Positions 1-7,031 of a DNA stretch of 16,595 nt are shown here, one piece after another. Both the position numbers and the translations under genes were made by a program. Below the pieces are notes generated by a model. That model was given only the letters and a program-made list of their open reading frames with translations, did no database searches and was not told where the DNA came from. The stretch is from Bacillota bacterium (lineage in GTDB: Bacteria > Bacillota_E > Sulfobacillia > Sulfobacillales > Sulfobacillaceae). Position 1 is the first letter of the stretch, and each line of letters opens with the position of its first letter. The stretch spans positions 1 through 16,595 of the forward strand of contig JAKAAS010000002.1 in the NCBI GenBank assembly GCA_021802225.1. The letters run 5' to 3'.

Positions 1-19
1 CATGAAGGGAGAGAGCAAG

Positions 20-205
20 ATGAAAAACGTGGAATTTTCGGTCGTGGGTGACATTCTGACGATACGGGTTGACCTGTCACAGGAATTTGGACGGTCCGGG
101 TCCGGCAAGTCGGTGATCATTGCTTCCACTGAGGGCAACGCGGTGCTGCCGGACCGTGATGAGCGGGTCGGCCTCAATGTGTACAAGCTGGTTAAAAAAT
201 CTTGA
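20..205 (+). CDS. Small conserved protein of unknown function (61 aa)
   Basis: A 61-residue, soluble-looking protein. The ATG at 20 is preferred over the in-frame ATG at 2 because GGGAGAG at 7-13 sits six bases before it. The central glycine- and serine-rich stretch followed by SVIIASTEGN, and the ending GLNVYKLVKK, resemble short orphan proteins I recall from Firmicutes and archaea. I do not know a function for that group. There is no signal peptide, membrane segment or cysteine cluster. The gene stands alone, its own stem-loop lies just downstream at 228-261, and its promoter would be outside the window. The reading is confident because of the ribosome site, the stop followed by a hairpin, and the familiar sequence pattern; the role is unknown. 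Confidence 0.75.
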   Translation: MKNVEFSVVGDILTIRVDLSQEFGRSGSGKSVIIASTEGNAVLPDRDERVGLNVYKLVKKS

Positions 206-227
206 GAGAGCATTAGCGGAGAAAAGA

Positions 228-261
228 GGGCCGGAGAGCGGATCTAGGAGCTCTCCGGCCC
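228..261 (+). terminator. Stem-loop terminator after the small protein
   Basis: A perfect 12-bp inverted repeat, GGGCCGGAGAGC at 228-239 and GCTCTCCGGCCC at 250-261, with a 10-base loop. It starts 22 bases after the stop codon of the small gene. The following bases (CGTTGTGCTTGG) are only mildly T-rich, so it is an imperfect intrinsic terminator, but position and stem strength fit transcription termination. Confidence 0.6.
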
Positions 262-320
262 CGTTGTGCTTGGAGTGAGTCCCGTGTTCGATTTTTCGGG
301 AAAAAATGACGGCTGACAAG

Positions 321-356
321 TTCAGGCCCATTTTGCTTTAGGGGAACGGGCCTGAA
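321..356 (-). terminator. Stem-loop terminator after the decarboxylase gene
   Basis: TTCAGGCCC at 321-329 pairs perfectly with GGGCCTGAA at 348-356. It lies about 20 bases beyond the decarboxylase stop codon on the minus strand. Read on the minus strand, a run of six T follows about a dozen bases later (plus-strand A-run near 300-306). It probably ends the decarboxylase transcript; the T-run is further from the stem than in a classical terminator. Confidence 0.5.
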
Positions 357-376
357 TGGCAAAAAGTGACGGGGAA

Positions 377-2059
377 TTAATAATGGTTCTGCGCGGCCAT
401 GGCGCGGCCGAGCCGATTGAGAATGTCGGGCGCGTCCAGACGTCCCATCAGAACCTCCACAAAGACCATCCGGTCTTTGGCGATCTCGGCGGCCGCCAGC
501 GCGTCATCCAGCTGCTGCACGGTGGACACTTGGAGGGACAGGCAGGTGCTGTCTCCGAAGACCTGCGGGATCTGGTGGTAGCTCCACATGGGAATGTCAT
601 TGTAGGGTTCGTCGGGACCGTGAATGGCGCGCTCCACCGTGTAGCCGTCATTGTTCAGCAGCATGACAATCGGGTGCAGCCGCCATTTAATCATCGTGGA
701 CAGTTCCTGAACGGTAAGCTGGAAGGAGCCGTCGCCGATGACTAAAATATTGCGCCGCTCCGGGAAGGCCAGCTGCGTGCCCAAAAGCGCCGGCAGGGTG
801 TAGCCGATGGAGCCCCACAGCGGCTGGCCGACAAAAGCGGTGTGCTCAGGAATGGGGATTGATGCGGCGCCAAAGTAGGCCGTACCCTGATCGGCGATGA
901 GCACATCCCCCGGGGTGAGGAACTGGCTGAAACGGGACCAAAAATGCTCTTGGCTCAAAGCCGCCGTGCTGTCCTTGCCAGGCTCCGCCTGGCGGGGGGC
1001 GGCCAAGGCCGGGAGAATGTCCAGTGTGGACGGGTCCCGGGGCTCAAAGTTTCCGCTTAGCGCCGTTAAAAGCTCCTCCATATTCACGCGGTCATAGCGC
1101 ACCGCGCCGATATTGGTATGGTGGGGATGCACGGCAATGGCGGTGTCGAGTTCAATGCCGTCAGTGAAGCTCCCGGTCAGGGTGTCAATCAGCTGCACAC
1201 CCACCAGAATCAGACAATCCGACTGGGCGATGCGCTCCTTAAGATACTCTGCGCTCAACCCGCCGTTGTATACCCCAATGAACTGGGGGTGATTTTCCGC
1301 AATGATCCCCTTGCCCATGCTCAATGTCGCGACAGGAAACCCCGAGCGCTCCACGAGGTGCAGCAAAGAAGCTTCGGCATGATAGCGGTTCACCTCAAAG
1401 TCTGCCAAAATAACGGGTTTGCGGGCCGATCGCGCGCGGCGTGCGATCTGGGCGCACACCTCCTCAAGGTTCTCAGGATCGCTGGCGGGAACGTCCAGGA
1501 AGCCAAGAAGCGGGCCCGCAGGAGGGGATGCGGGCTGGCCGCTGACATCAGACGGCAGGGCAATGTACACGGGGCGCTTGGAGATCCAGCACGTCCTGAG
1601 CACCCGGTCGATTTCCAAAGGGGCTGTCTTTGCCCGCAAAATGGTTTGGGCTGCAGTCACTTCCTGGTAGGCCGCCTGGAAATGGCCAAACTGTCCATCC
1701 GCCAGCGAGTGGTGCACCAAGAGGCCCTGGGCCATGACCGACGTGGCCGGAGTTCCTGTGATGGCCACGACGGGGACTCTTTCGGCGAAAGATCCGGCCA
1801 CGCCGTTTATGGCGCTCATCTCTCCCACCCCGTAGGTGGTGACCAGAGCACCAATGCCTTTCAGGCGGGCATATCCGTCCGCGGCGTAAGCGGCGTTGAG
1901 TTCGTTGCGGTTGCCCACCCATGTCATTGTTTCATGAGTCATGACCTGGCTGAGAAAGTTTAAGTTGTAGTCGCCAGGCACGCCAAACAGGTGGTCTATG
2001 CCGAGTTCAGCCAGGCGGTCCAGAAGGTAACGGCCAACGGTGTATGTGGGGTTCTCCAT
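377..2059 (-). CDS. Thiamine-diphosphate 2-keto-acid decarboxylase (pyruvate/indolepyruvate/KivD family)
   Basis: A cytosolic enzyme that decarboxylates a 2-keto acid to an aldehyde using ThDP and Mg2+. The 560-residue length is normal for the family. Visible hallmarks are PGDYN with Asp30, the cofactor-activating Glu53 in RNELNAAYAADGYAR, the catalytic pair His116-His117 in VHHSLADG, QPLWGSIGYT near 412-421, and the ThDP motif GDGS (442-445) through NND (469-471), followed by Glu476 in GYTVER. The stretch from GYTVER to YNDIPMW recalls lactococcal KivD/KdcA and indolepyruvate decarboxylases more than Zymomonas PDC, so branched-chain or aromatic keto acids are plausible substrates besides pyruvate. 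The start is ATG at 2059, with AAGGAG at 2070-2075; an upstream in-frame start ten codons earlier lacks a ribosome site. It is divergent from a MarR regulator, with palindromes in its promoter. Substrate is inferred, family membership is secure. Confidence 0.95.
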   Translation of the reverse strand: MENPTYTVGRYLLDRLAELGIDHLFGVPGDYNLNFLSQVMTHETMTWVGNRNELNAAYAADGYARLKGIGALVTTYGVGEMSAINGVAGSFAERVPVVAITGTPATSVMAQGLLVHHSLADGQFGHFQAAYQEVTAAQTILRAKTAPLEIDRVLRTCWISKRPVYIALPSDVSGQPASPPAGPLLGFLDVPASDPENLEEVCAQIARRARSARKPVILADFEVNRYHAEASLLHLVERSGFPVATLSMGKGIIAENHPQFIGVYNGGLSAEYLKERIAQSDCLILVGVQLIDTLTGSFTDGIELDTAIAVHPHHTNIGAVRYDRVNMEELLTALSGNFEPRDPSTLDILPALAAPRQAEPGKDSTAALSQEHFWSRFSQFLTPGDVLIADQGTAYFGAASIPIPEHTAFVGQPLWGSIGYTLPALLGTQLAFPERRNILVIGDGSFQLTVQELSTMIKWRLHPIVMLLNNDGYTVERAIHGPDEPYNDIPMWSYHQIPQVFGDSTCLSLQVSTVQQLDDALAAAEIAKDRMVFVEVLMGRLDAPDILNRLGRAMAAQNHY

Positions 2060-2084
2060 GTGTGTCACTCTCCTTGCAAAATGG

Positions 2085-2099
2085 GTCAATAGATTTGAC
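2085..2099. promoter_or_regulatory. Operator-like palindrome 1 (proximal)
   Basis: GTCAATAGATTTGAC: half-sites GTCAAT and TTTGAC around three bases, five of six positions symmetric. It covers the predicted transcription start of the decarboxylase gene. It is a near copy of the palindrome at 2128-2142, with centres 43 bp apart (about four helical turns). The divergent MarR protein is the obvious candidate binder, by inference. Confidence 0.55.
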
Positions 2100-2103
2100 T
2101 TAT

Positions 2104-2132
2104 AGTGTATAGGGCGGGGAATATTAAGTCAA
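2104..2132 (-). promoter_or_regulatory. Probable sigma-A promoter of the decarboxylase gene
   Basis: On the minus strand, TTGACT (plus 2127-2132) and TACACT (plus 2104-2109) are separated by 17 bases, giving a start site near 2097 and a leader of about 40 bases before the ATG. One palindrome overlaps the -35 element and another overlaps the expected start site, the usual geometry for repression. Confidence 0.6.
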
Positions 2133-2142
2133 TAACATTGAC
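2128..2142. promoter_or_regulatory. Operator-like palindrome 2 (distal)
   Basis: GTCAATAACATTGAC, a perfect 6-3-6 inverted repeat overlapping the predicted -35 element of the decarboxylase promoter. MarR dimers commonly bind palindromes of this size. It matches the proximal copy in 12 of 15 positions. Confidence 0.6.
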
Positions 2143-2282
2143 ATAAAGCAATTGGACGAAATTTGGTGGCTGCAGCCCTGCGGTGAAGAAAAAGCCGGAT
2201 TGTGATAGATTTCTGTGGGCGTGTGCTATCATGGACGGGTCAAGGCTTCAGGGCCGCTAGGTTTGCTTCACGCGCTGAACCC

Positions 2283-2323
2283 CATCGCCGTGCCCCCGTT
2301 CCTTTACATGTGGGCCGGCGATG
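2283..2323 (+). repeat. Long stem-loop in the leader of the MarR gene
   Basis: CATCGCCG at 2283-2290 and GCCC at 2292-2295 pair with GGGC (2312-2315) and CGGCGATG (2316-2323), giving 12 base pairs with a single bulged T and a loop of about 16 bases. It ends 23 bases before the regulator's ribosome site. No T-run follows, so it is not an ordinary terminator. It may stabilise the leader or influence translation; no known riboswitch is recognised. Confidence 0.4.
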
Positions 2324-2360
2324 CGCGGGACTGGCCGGAACCGGACGGAGGGGAAATGCT

Positions 2361-2822
2361 ATGGACGACCGCCGCAAGTCGCAGCTCAACAAAATCTTGG
2401 TGCTCTTCTACTTCGCCTACCGGACATTTACGGATAAGCCAGATCAAATTCTGGCCAAGCATCACCTGCAGCGGGTGCACCACCGCATTCTGTTCTTTGT
2501 GGGGCATTTCCCCGGCCTCACCGTCAATCAGTTGCTGGCCGTGCTGGAAGTCAGCAAACAGGCGCTGCATAAACCGCTGAAGCAACTCGTTGAACTGGGT
2601 TTCGTTCACAACGCCCCGGCTGAGCGTGACAGGCGCAGCCGGCTTTTGACCCTGACAGACACCGGGGAGGCGCTGGAGAAAGAACTGAGCGACGCCCAGA
2701 GGGTGTTTCTCGATCAGATCTTTACGGAAGCGGGCACCGGCACCGAAGAGGCCTGGGTGCAGATTATGTCCGCCTTGTCCCAAAAAAGGCCGGCGGTAGG
2801 ATTCCTCAAGGATCTGCAGTAA
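2361..2822 (+). CDS. MarR-family transcriptional regulator
   Basis: A 153-residue winged-helix DNA-binding protein. The start is ATG at 2361, with GGAGGGG at 2347-2353; a longer in-frame reading from 2202 is arginine-rich low-complexity sequence with no ribosome site and is rejected. The MarR core is visible: an N-terminal dimerisation helix, LTVNQLLAVLEVSKQALHKP as the helix-turn-helix, then LVELGFVHNAPAERDRRSRL as the wing with the typical D-R-R-S-R pattern, and a C-terminal dimerisation helix ending near MSALSQKRP. It is divergent from the keto-acid decarboxylase, whose promoter holds two matching palindromes, so it probably represses that gene and responds to a small acid or phenolic ligand (family knowledge). 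The alcohol dehydrogenase begins about 100 bases downstream and may share its transcript. Confidence 0.9.
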   Translation: MDDRRKSQLNKILVLFYFAYRTFTDKPDQILAKHHLQRVHHRILFFVGHFPGLTVNQLLAVLEVSKQALHKPLKQLVELGFVHNAPAERDRRSRLLTLTDTGEALEKELSDAQRVFLDQIFTEAGTGTEEAWVQIMSALSQKRPAVGFLKDLQ

Positions 2823-2925
2823 AGAGCCTGCCAAGCCGGACGCCTCACAGCGATGCGGTATGGAAGGCAAGAAGACACAGAGAGGCTGGTATTGTCCATG
2901 ACAGGACTGTTTGCCGGATTTCCCC

Positions 2926-4110
2926 ATGAGCTATAAAGCCATCCGCTATCACTTATCCCTGCCAAGAGTGGCCCGGCAGAAATTTCTTCCCCGCACGGCC
3001 AAGATGGGGGCGGTCTCGTCCCTGAAATCTGAAATGGTCGCGGAGCCAGCGGTTGCCGCACGCCCTGGCTGGATCCGGGTCAAGCCCGTTTTGTCCGGGA
3101 TCTGCGGTTCCGATTCCTCGCTGCTGCTCGGCACAAGCTCTCCCTATTTGGCTCCCTTAACATCCTTTCCTGCCGTTCTCGGCCACGAAGTGGTGGCGCG
3201 TGTCGCAGACGGCAGCGATACCTGGGTGAAAGATACGCTGGTGGCGGTGAATCCCTCTCTCTCATGTCTGGCCTTGGGATCAGACACACCCTGCCCGGCT
3301 TGTGCCAACAACCAGCCCAATTGGTGCCATCACCGCAGCCGGCACGACCTGGGTCTGCTCATCGGATTTCACAAGGATTATCCCGGAGGGTTCGGACAAT
3401 ATATGTGGGTGCCCGAGGGGCAGCTGGTGGCCGTGCCGCCCCTGATGCCGCCGTCGCGCGCGGTTCTGACCGAACCCCTGACCATTGTCCTGCATGGCCT
3501 GTCCCATGCTGACTGGGACCAGGTGCGCTCGGTGCTGGTGATTGGAGCCGGCACGGTAGGGCTGCTGACGCTTTTGGCTTTGCGGGAGGGCCATCCGGCG
3601 GCGGACGTGGTCAGTGTCGCCAGGTACCCCCAGCAAGCCGAATGGGCGGGCAGACTGGGCGCCCGGCTTGTAGTGCGGAGTCTCGCGGACGAGGCGGTAA
3701 ACGCCTACACCGGCGCACCCGCTCCCCGCCTGTGGAACGCGCCGGCGTGGCGCCCCGCCGGATTTGACCTGGTCATCGATGCGGCGGGCACAGGGTCCTC
3801 CCTGCAAGATGCGCTGGGTGCGGCGGCCCCGGGCGGGCAAGTGCTTCTCATAGGGGGCACGGGCGAGGTGAAGCTGGACCTGACGCCGGTGTGGTCGCGG
3901 GACGTGACGCTCTTCGGCACGTTTGGATACGGCGGCACAGAGCATGACCTCTTCTCGGAGGCCATCGCGCTGTTGGAGAAAACCGATCTGCCGGCCGAGG
4001 ATTTGGTAACCCATATCTATGCGGCCCGCGACTATAAAACGGCCTTTCACACGGTATGGAACAAAAATTTGGGGGCTATCAAGGTCTGTCTGAACGATTT
4101 TGAGGGATAG
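2926..4110 (+). CDS. Zinc-dependent medium-chain alcohol dehydrogenase
   Basis: A 394-residue NAD(P)-dependent dehydrogenase of the MDR superfamily. Catalytic zinc ligands are visible as Cys60 in GICGSD, His87-Glu88 in GHEVV and Glu183 in LTEPL. A structural-zinc lobe has Cys114, Cys123, Cys126 and Cys134; the first cysteine is spaced wider than in classic ADH. The nucleotide fold starts at VLVIGAGTVG (about 203-212), with AGTGSSLQDAL and GGQVLLIGGTG further on. The ATG at 2926 gives MSYKAIRYHL, a common start for this family; a TTG five codons upstream is possible and neither has a strong ribosome site. Substrate cannot be fixed from sequence: alcohol/aldehyde, polyol or sugar oxidation are all possible. 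Proximity to a keto-acid decarboxylase favours aldehyde reduction to alcohol. An 18-base gap to the next gene suggests an operon. Confidence 0.88.
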   Translation: MSYKAIRYHLSLPRVARQKFLPRTAKMGAVSSLKSEMVAEPAVAARPGWIRVKPVLSGICGSDSSLLLGTSSPYLAPLTSFPAVLGHEVVARVADGSDTWVKDTLVAVNPSLSCLALGSDTPCPACANNQPNWCHHRSRHDLGLLIGFHKDYPGGFGQYMWVPEGQLVAVPPLMPPSRAVLTEPLTIVLHGLSHADWDQVRSVLVIGAGTVGLLTLLALREGHPAADVVSVARYPQQAEWAGRLGARLVVRSLADEAVNAYTGAPAPRLWNAPAWRPAGFDLVIDAAGTGSSLQDALGAAAPGGQVLLIGGTGEVKLDLTPVWSRDVTLFGTFGYGGTEHDLFSEAIALLEKTDLPAEDLVTHIYAARDYKTAFHTVWNKNLGAIKVCLNDFEG

Positions 4111-4128
4111 AGACTGAAGGAGGCTGGC

Positions 4129-5343
4129 GTGACAGAGTCTTTGACCGTACAGCAGCAAGACCTGAGGCGGTTTCTCCTGTCTTTCCAGGGGCTGAACCCG
4201 CTGAGCCGTGCGGAACCGGATTTGGCCCAGCTGATCCGGAATTTGGAGTGCGTGCAGATCGACCCCGTGTCCCTTGTCGGACGCAATCAGGATCTGGCCT
4301 TGCTCGCGCGCCACGACGGATACCGCGCCGGGAGCGTGGATGTTCTGCTGGCCCGAGGGATAATTTTTGAGTACTCCACGCATGCGGCCTGCTTGCTGCC
4401 CATTGAGGATTTTCCCGTGCTGAAAGGGGTGCGCGCCCGCCGCCGCCAGCAGCTGCAACGGGAGATGGACGACTTGGGCAGCGTGATCGGGGAGGTCCTA
4501 ACCCGGCTCCATAATGAAGGCCCTCTGACTTCGCGGGCATTTGAGTCGCCGGTGCGGGTGCAGGGCTATTGGGACGGAGCGGTCGGCACCACCAAAGCGA
4601 CGTCCCACGCCCTGAATCTGCTGCGGGACGCCGGGATGATACGGGTGGTGGGCCGTGACCGCTCGCTGCGCACTTTTGATCTGGCGGCCCGGGGCTTGGA
4701 CGCTGAGGTGGCTCGGCGCAACGCGGAAATTTCGGAAGATGAAGCCGACCAGGCTCTGTTCGCCAAATACCTGCGGGCCTTTCGGGTGGTCACGGAGAGA
4801 GATCCCCTGTGGGGATGGAAGAAGACAACCCTGAGCCAGCGGCGCAGTCTTGCCGCGGAGGCCGCCAGCCAGGAGGTTCTCGTTCCGGTTAAGATTCAAG
4901 AGACGGGGCGGTCCTATTACCTCCGCCGCGAAGATATCGGCCGCCTGGAGTCGTGCATGGGGCAGGAACCTTATGACCTGGAAGATCCCGCCCTCCGCGT
5001 GCGGTTCCTCCCACCGCTGGACAATGTATTGTGGGGCCGCGAACGGCTGCATGATCTCTTTGGGTTCCGGTACGTCTGGGAAATTTACAAACCTCCGGCG
5101 CAGCGCCAGTTTGGCGCCTACACCATGCCCATTCTCGCCGGGGACCAGCTGGTGGGGCGGATGGATGCCCGCCTGTCCAGGGACACCGGCGCGCTCCATG
5201 TTCTACAGATGGCATTCGAGCCGGATTTCCGCTGCCCGTCATCTTTTGCGCAGACGTTGGAGAGAGACTTGCAGCATTTTGCCCGTTCACTGGGTGCCGC
5301 CATTGTGCAGCGTCAGATTTCCGGTGAGGGGCGGAGTATGTGA
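4129..5343 (+). CDS. YcaQ/AlkZ-like winged-helix DNA glycosylase family protein
   Basis: A 404-residue protein of the HTH_42 (COG3214) family, whose studied members (Streptomyces AlkZ, E. coli YcaQ) remove alkylated or cross-linked bases from DNA. The diagnostic motif Q-I-D at residues 43-45 in LECVQIDPVS corresponds to the Q-x-D catalytic motif of the YcaQ branch, as opposed to Q-x-Q of AlkZ. Further family signatures are FEYSTHAACLLPIEDFP (80-96) and, near the C-terminus, FLPPLDNVLWGRERL followed by an R-Q-x-G-x-Y-T-M-P-I-L segment and VGRMDARLSR. The start is GTG at 4129, with a strong AAGGAGG at 4117-4123. It follows the dehydrogenase by 18 bases and is probably cotranscribed. DNA repair of aldehyde- or alkylation-derived lesions would fit the neighbours, but that link is speculative. 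Confidence 0.88.
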   Translation: MTESLTVQQQDLRRFLLSFQGLNPLSRAEPDLAQLIRNLECVQIDPVSLVGRNQDLALLARHDGYRAGSVDVLLARGIIFEYSTHAACLLPIEDFPVLKGVRARRRQQLQREMDDLGSVIGEVLTRLHNEGPLTSRAFESPVRVQGYWDGAVGTTKATSHALNLLRDAGMIRVVGRDRSLRTFDLAARGLDAEVARRNAEISEDEADQALFAKYLRAFRVVTERDPLWGWKKTTLSQRRSLAAEAASQEVLVPVKIQETGRSYYLRREDIGRLESCMGQEPYDLEDPALRVRFLPPLDNVLWGRERLHDLFGFRYVWEIYKPPAQRQFGAYTMPILAGDQLVGRMDARLSRDTGALHVLQMAFEPDFRCPSSFAQTLERDLQHFARSLGAAIVQRQISGEGRSM

Positions 5344-5423
5344 ACGGGGCCATAAGGCCTGCAACATGGTAAGATATTCAATATATTCGGAGTACGTCTG
5401 AGGGGGGATCTGCACTGGACAGC

Positions 5424-6104
5424 TTGGCGCAGGCTAAAAAAATGGCTGCGGAGCGCGCGGTGGAATTTGTGGAAGACGGCATGACCGTGGGGCTTGGCAC
5501 GGGGTCAACGGCTTACTGGGCTATTCAGAAGCTGGGAGAGCGGGTCCGCCAGGGATTGAAAATCCGGGCGATTGGGACATCGGAGCAGACAGAGTCCATG
5601 GCCCGGGAACTCGGCATTCCTTTGCTGGATTTTGCCACTGTCAACGCTTTGGACGTGGCTATTGACGGGGCTGACGAGGTGGCCAAGTGTTTTGCCCTGA
5701 CCAAAGGCGGCGGCGGGGCCCTGCTGCGGGAAAAGCTTGTGGCGTCGGCTGCCAGCCGCTTCATCGTGATCGTGGACAGCACCAAGATGGTCGAACGCCT
5801 CGGCCATTTCCCCATGCCGGTGGAGGTGGTCCCGTTCGCATGGGAGCTGACTGCGCGGCGCGTCGAGGCCAGCGGGTGCCGCAGCACGCGGCGCTCCCAG
5901 CAAGACGGCACACCCTTTATCACGGATAATGGAAACTATATTCTGGACTGCGACTTTGGAGAAATAGCTGACCCGCGCAAAACTCATGCCTATCTGAAAG
6001 CGTTGCCCGGAGTGGTGGAAACCGGATTTTTTATTGATATGGTGTCTGTCGTGGTCGAGAGTGATGGCCACCGTGTGGATCTGCACTACCCGGAAAACCA
6101 GTAG
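5424..6104 (+). CDS. rpiA: Ribose-5-phosphate isomerase A
   Basis: Interconverts ribose 5-phosphate and ribulose 5-phosphate in the pentose phosphate pathway. About 226 residues, the normal length. Family motifs appear in order: GLGTGSTA (phosphate loop), AIGTSEQTESMARELGIPL, IDGADEV (catalytic Asp), TKGGGGALLREK (catalytic Lys and Glu), DSTKMVERLG and FPMPVEVVPFAWE, then TDNGNYILDC and LPGVVETGFF near the end. The segment around residues 151-160 (ASGCRSTRRSQQDG) is unlike the usual sequence but no frameshift is needed. The TTG at 5424 is 16 bases from the GAGGGGGG ribosome site at 5400-5407; an in-frame CTG at 5415 has ideal spacing (seven bases) and would add three residues (start-Asp-Ser), so the true initiator is uncertain. 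The gap of about 80 bases to the preceding gene contains an AT-rich stretch that may hold a promoter. Confidence 0.95.
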   Translation: MAQAKKMAAERAVEFVEDGMTVGLGTGSTAYWAIQKLGERVRQGLKIRAIGTSEQTESMARELGIPLLDFATVNALDVAIDGADEVAKCFALTKGGGGALLREKLVASAASRFIVIVDSTKMVERLGHFPMPVEVVPFAWELTARRVEASGCRSTRRSQQDGTPFITDNGNYILDCDFGEIADPRKTHAYLKALPGVVETGFFIDMVSVVVESDGHRVDLHYPENQ

Positions 6105-6112
6105 CACACAAC

Positions 6113-6130
6113 CTCCCCCGCAGGGGGGAG
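6113..6130. terminator. Short GC-rich hairpin between convergent genes
   Basis: CTCCCCC at 6113-6119 and GGGGGAG at 6124-6130 form a seven-pair stem with a four-base loop. It sits between the stops of rpiA (plus) and the histidine phosphatase (minus). No T-run follows on the plus strand; on the minus strand GTTGTGT follows. A weak bidirectional terminator is likely. A similar hairpin occurs near the right end of the window at about 16,559. Confidence 0.4.
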
Positions 6131-6139
6131 CGCTGGCGG

Positions 6140-6763
6140 TTAAAGCGCGCCGGCGTGGGCGGGCGGTGCGAGCGGCAGACCCAGCAGTTCAAAATGATCT
6201 CCTGAACGGTTGGCGTGCACTCCGGCGACGTTGGAGAAATGCAGGAGCCCCGAAGACTGCCAGGGCGCCCTCAGGATGTGGAGGGTGACGGCTTTGAGAC
6301 AGTCGGCGTGGGTAATGGCCACAATCAGCCCCGAGTCATACTGCTCTCCGACGTCTTGCAGGAACGACGCCATGCGCAGGCCAACGGCACTGAGCTTTTC
6401 ACCATGCGCGGGAGGGGACTCGGGGTCGCTCTTCCATAATTGGTAGCGCTCTGTGTCGTGCTGGGCGAGGTCTGAAACGATGCGCCCGTCAAAATCCCCC
6501 AGTTTAATCTCATGGAGGCGGGGGTCAATTTGGACGGCGGGGCCATGCGTTTCTTGTTCCCAGATTTTCGCCGTGTCGATACTGCGCAGAAGCGGGCTGG
6601 CATAGATCGCGCGCGGCGGCTCTGCCGCCCACAGGCGGGCCAGGTCTTGCGCTTCCCGGCGTCCGCGGGCTGTCAGGGCCGGGTCGGAGCGTTCCGACAC
6701 CAGCATGTTCTGGATATTGGCTTCACTCTCGCCGTGGCGCACAAACAAAACAGACAAGGCCAT
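6140..6763 (-). CDS. Histidine phosphatase family protein (phosphoglycerate-mutase-like)
   Basis: A 207-residue cytosolic phosphomonoesterase of the branch-1 histidine phosphatase superfamily. Visible catalytic elements are the phospho-histidine motif RHGESEAN near the N-terminus, the second arginine in SPLLRSIDTA, the acid/base Glu in LHEIKLGDFDG and the second histidine in AITHADCLKAV. The start is ATG at 6763, preceded by AGGGGG at 6775-6780 with an 11-base spacer; a longer reading to 6955 has an unrelated N-terminal tail and no ribosome site. The substrate could be a phosphosugar, a phosphorylated cofactor precursor or similar; sequence does not decide. It is convergent with rpiA and divergent from the pRiA4b-like gene. 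A hairpin lies just upstream of its ribosome site. Confidence 0.88.
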   Translation of the reverse strand: MALSVLFVRHGESEANIQNMLVSERSDPALTARGRREAQDLARLWAAEPPRAIYASPLLRSIDTAKIWEQETHGPAVQIDPRLHEIKLGDFDGRIVSDLAQHDTERYQLWKSDPESPPAHGEKLSAVGLRMASFLQDVGEQYDSGLIVAITHADCLKAVTLHILRAPWQSSGLLHFSNVAGVHANRSGDHFELLGLPLAPPAHAGAL

Positions 6764-6786
6764 AAAATCGTAAACCCCCTTTAGCC

Positions 6787-6810
6787 GCCTGCTGACTTGA
6801 CAAGGCAGGC
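6787..6810 (-). repeat. Inverted repeat next to the ribosome site of the phosphatase gene
   Basis: GCCTGC at 6787-6792 and GCAGGC at 6805-6810 form a perfect six-pair stem, with a smaller palindrome CTTGACAAG (6796-6804) between the arms. In the minus-strand transcript it would end seven bases before the AGGGGG ribosome site. It could be an operator or a leader hairpin affecting translation; nothing further is shown. Confidence 0.35.
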
Positions 6811-6942
6811 ATTTGAGTGTGATGGACTTTCCTAATAGGTATACCGCATTTTCCGCGGATCCGGAAATTTGCGCTTCGATGTTTCCCCGCGGTTTTTGGC
6901 ATGGGAGGCAGGAATTGGGGATGTTCGGAAACGATTCAGAGC

Positions 6943-6971
6943 TTGTCGCCATCATTTGGAGAGGATATGAT
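6943..6971 (+). promoter_or_regulatory. Sigma-A-like promoter for the pRiA4b ORF-3-like gene
   Basis: TTGTCG at 6943-6948, 17-base spacer, TATGAT at 6966-6971. Four of six and five of six positions match the consensus. The predicted start near 6978 leaves a leader of about 54 bases. Confidence 0.55.
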
Positions 6972-7031
6972 AGGAATGACTAATCTCGGCCCGTCAAATG
7001 CGGGGTAACCAAAGAGGAGCTGTATGGGGTC

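Noticed and set aside
1118..1963. 281-codon plus-strand frame
   Set aside because: Lies antisense inside the decarboxylase gene, with no recognisable motif and no ribosome site; a shadow of a GC-rich gene.
2202..2360. N-terminal extension of 53 codons on the MarR gene
   Set aside because: It is arginine- and alanine-rich with no family similarity and no ribosome site, and it overlaps a strong RNA hairpin. GGAGGGG directly before ATG 2361 fixes the start.
3280..4458. 392-codon minus-strand frame
   Set aside because: Antisense across the dehydrogenase and glycosylase genes, both clearly real; its residue composition (many Gln, His, Arg, Pro) is typical of shadows.
5860..5925. Possible double frameshift in rpiA
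   Set aside because: The segment is divergent but stays in frame, with family motifs on both sides; no shift is required.
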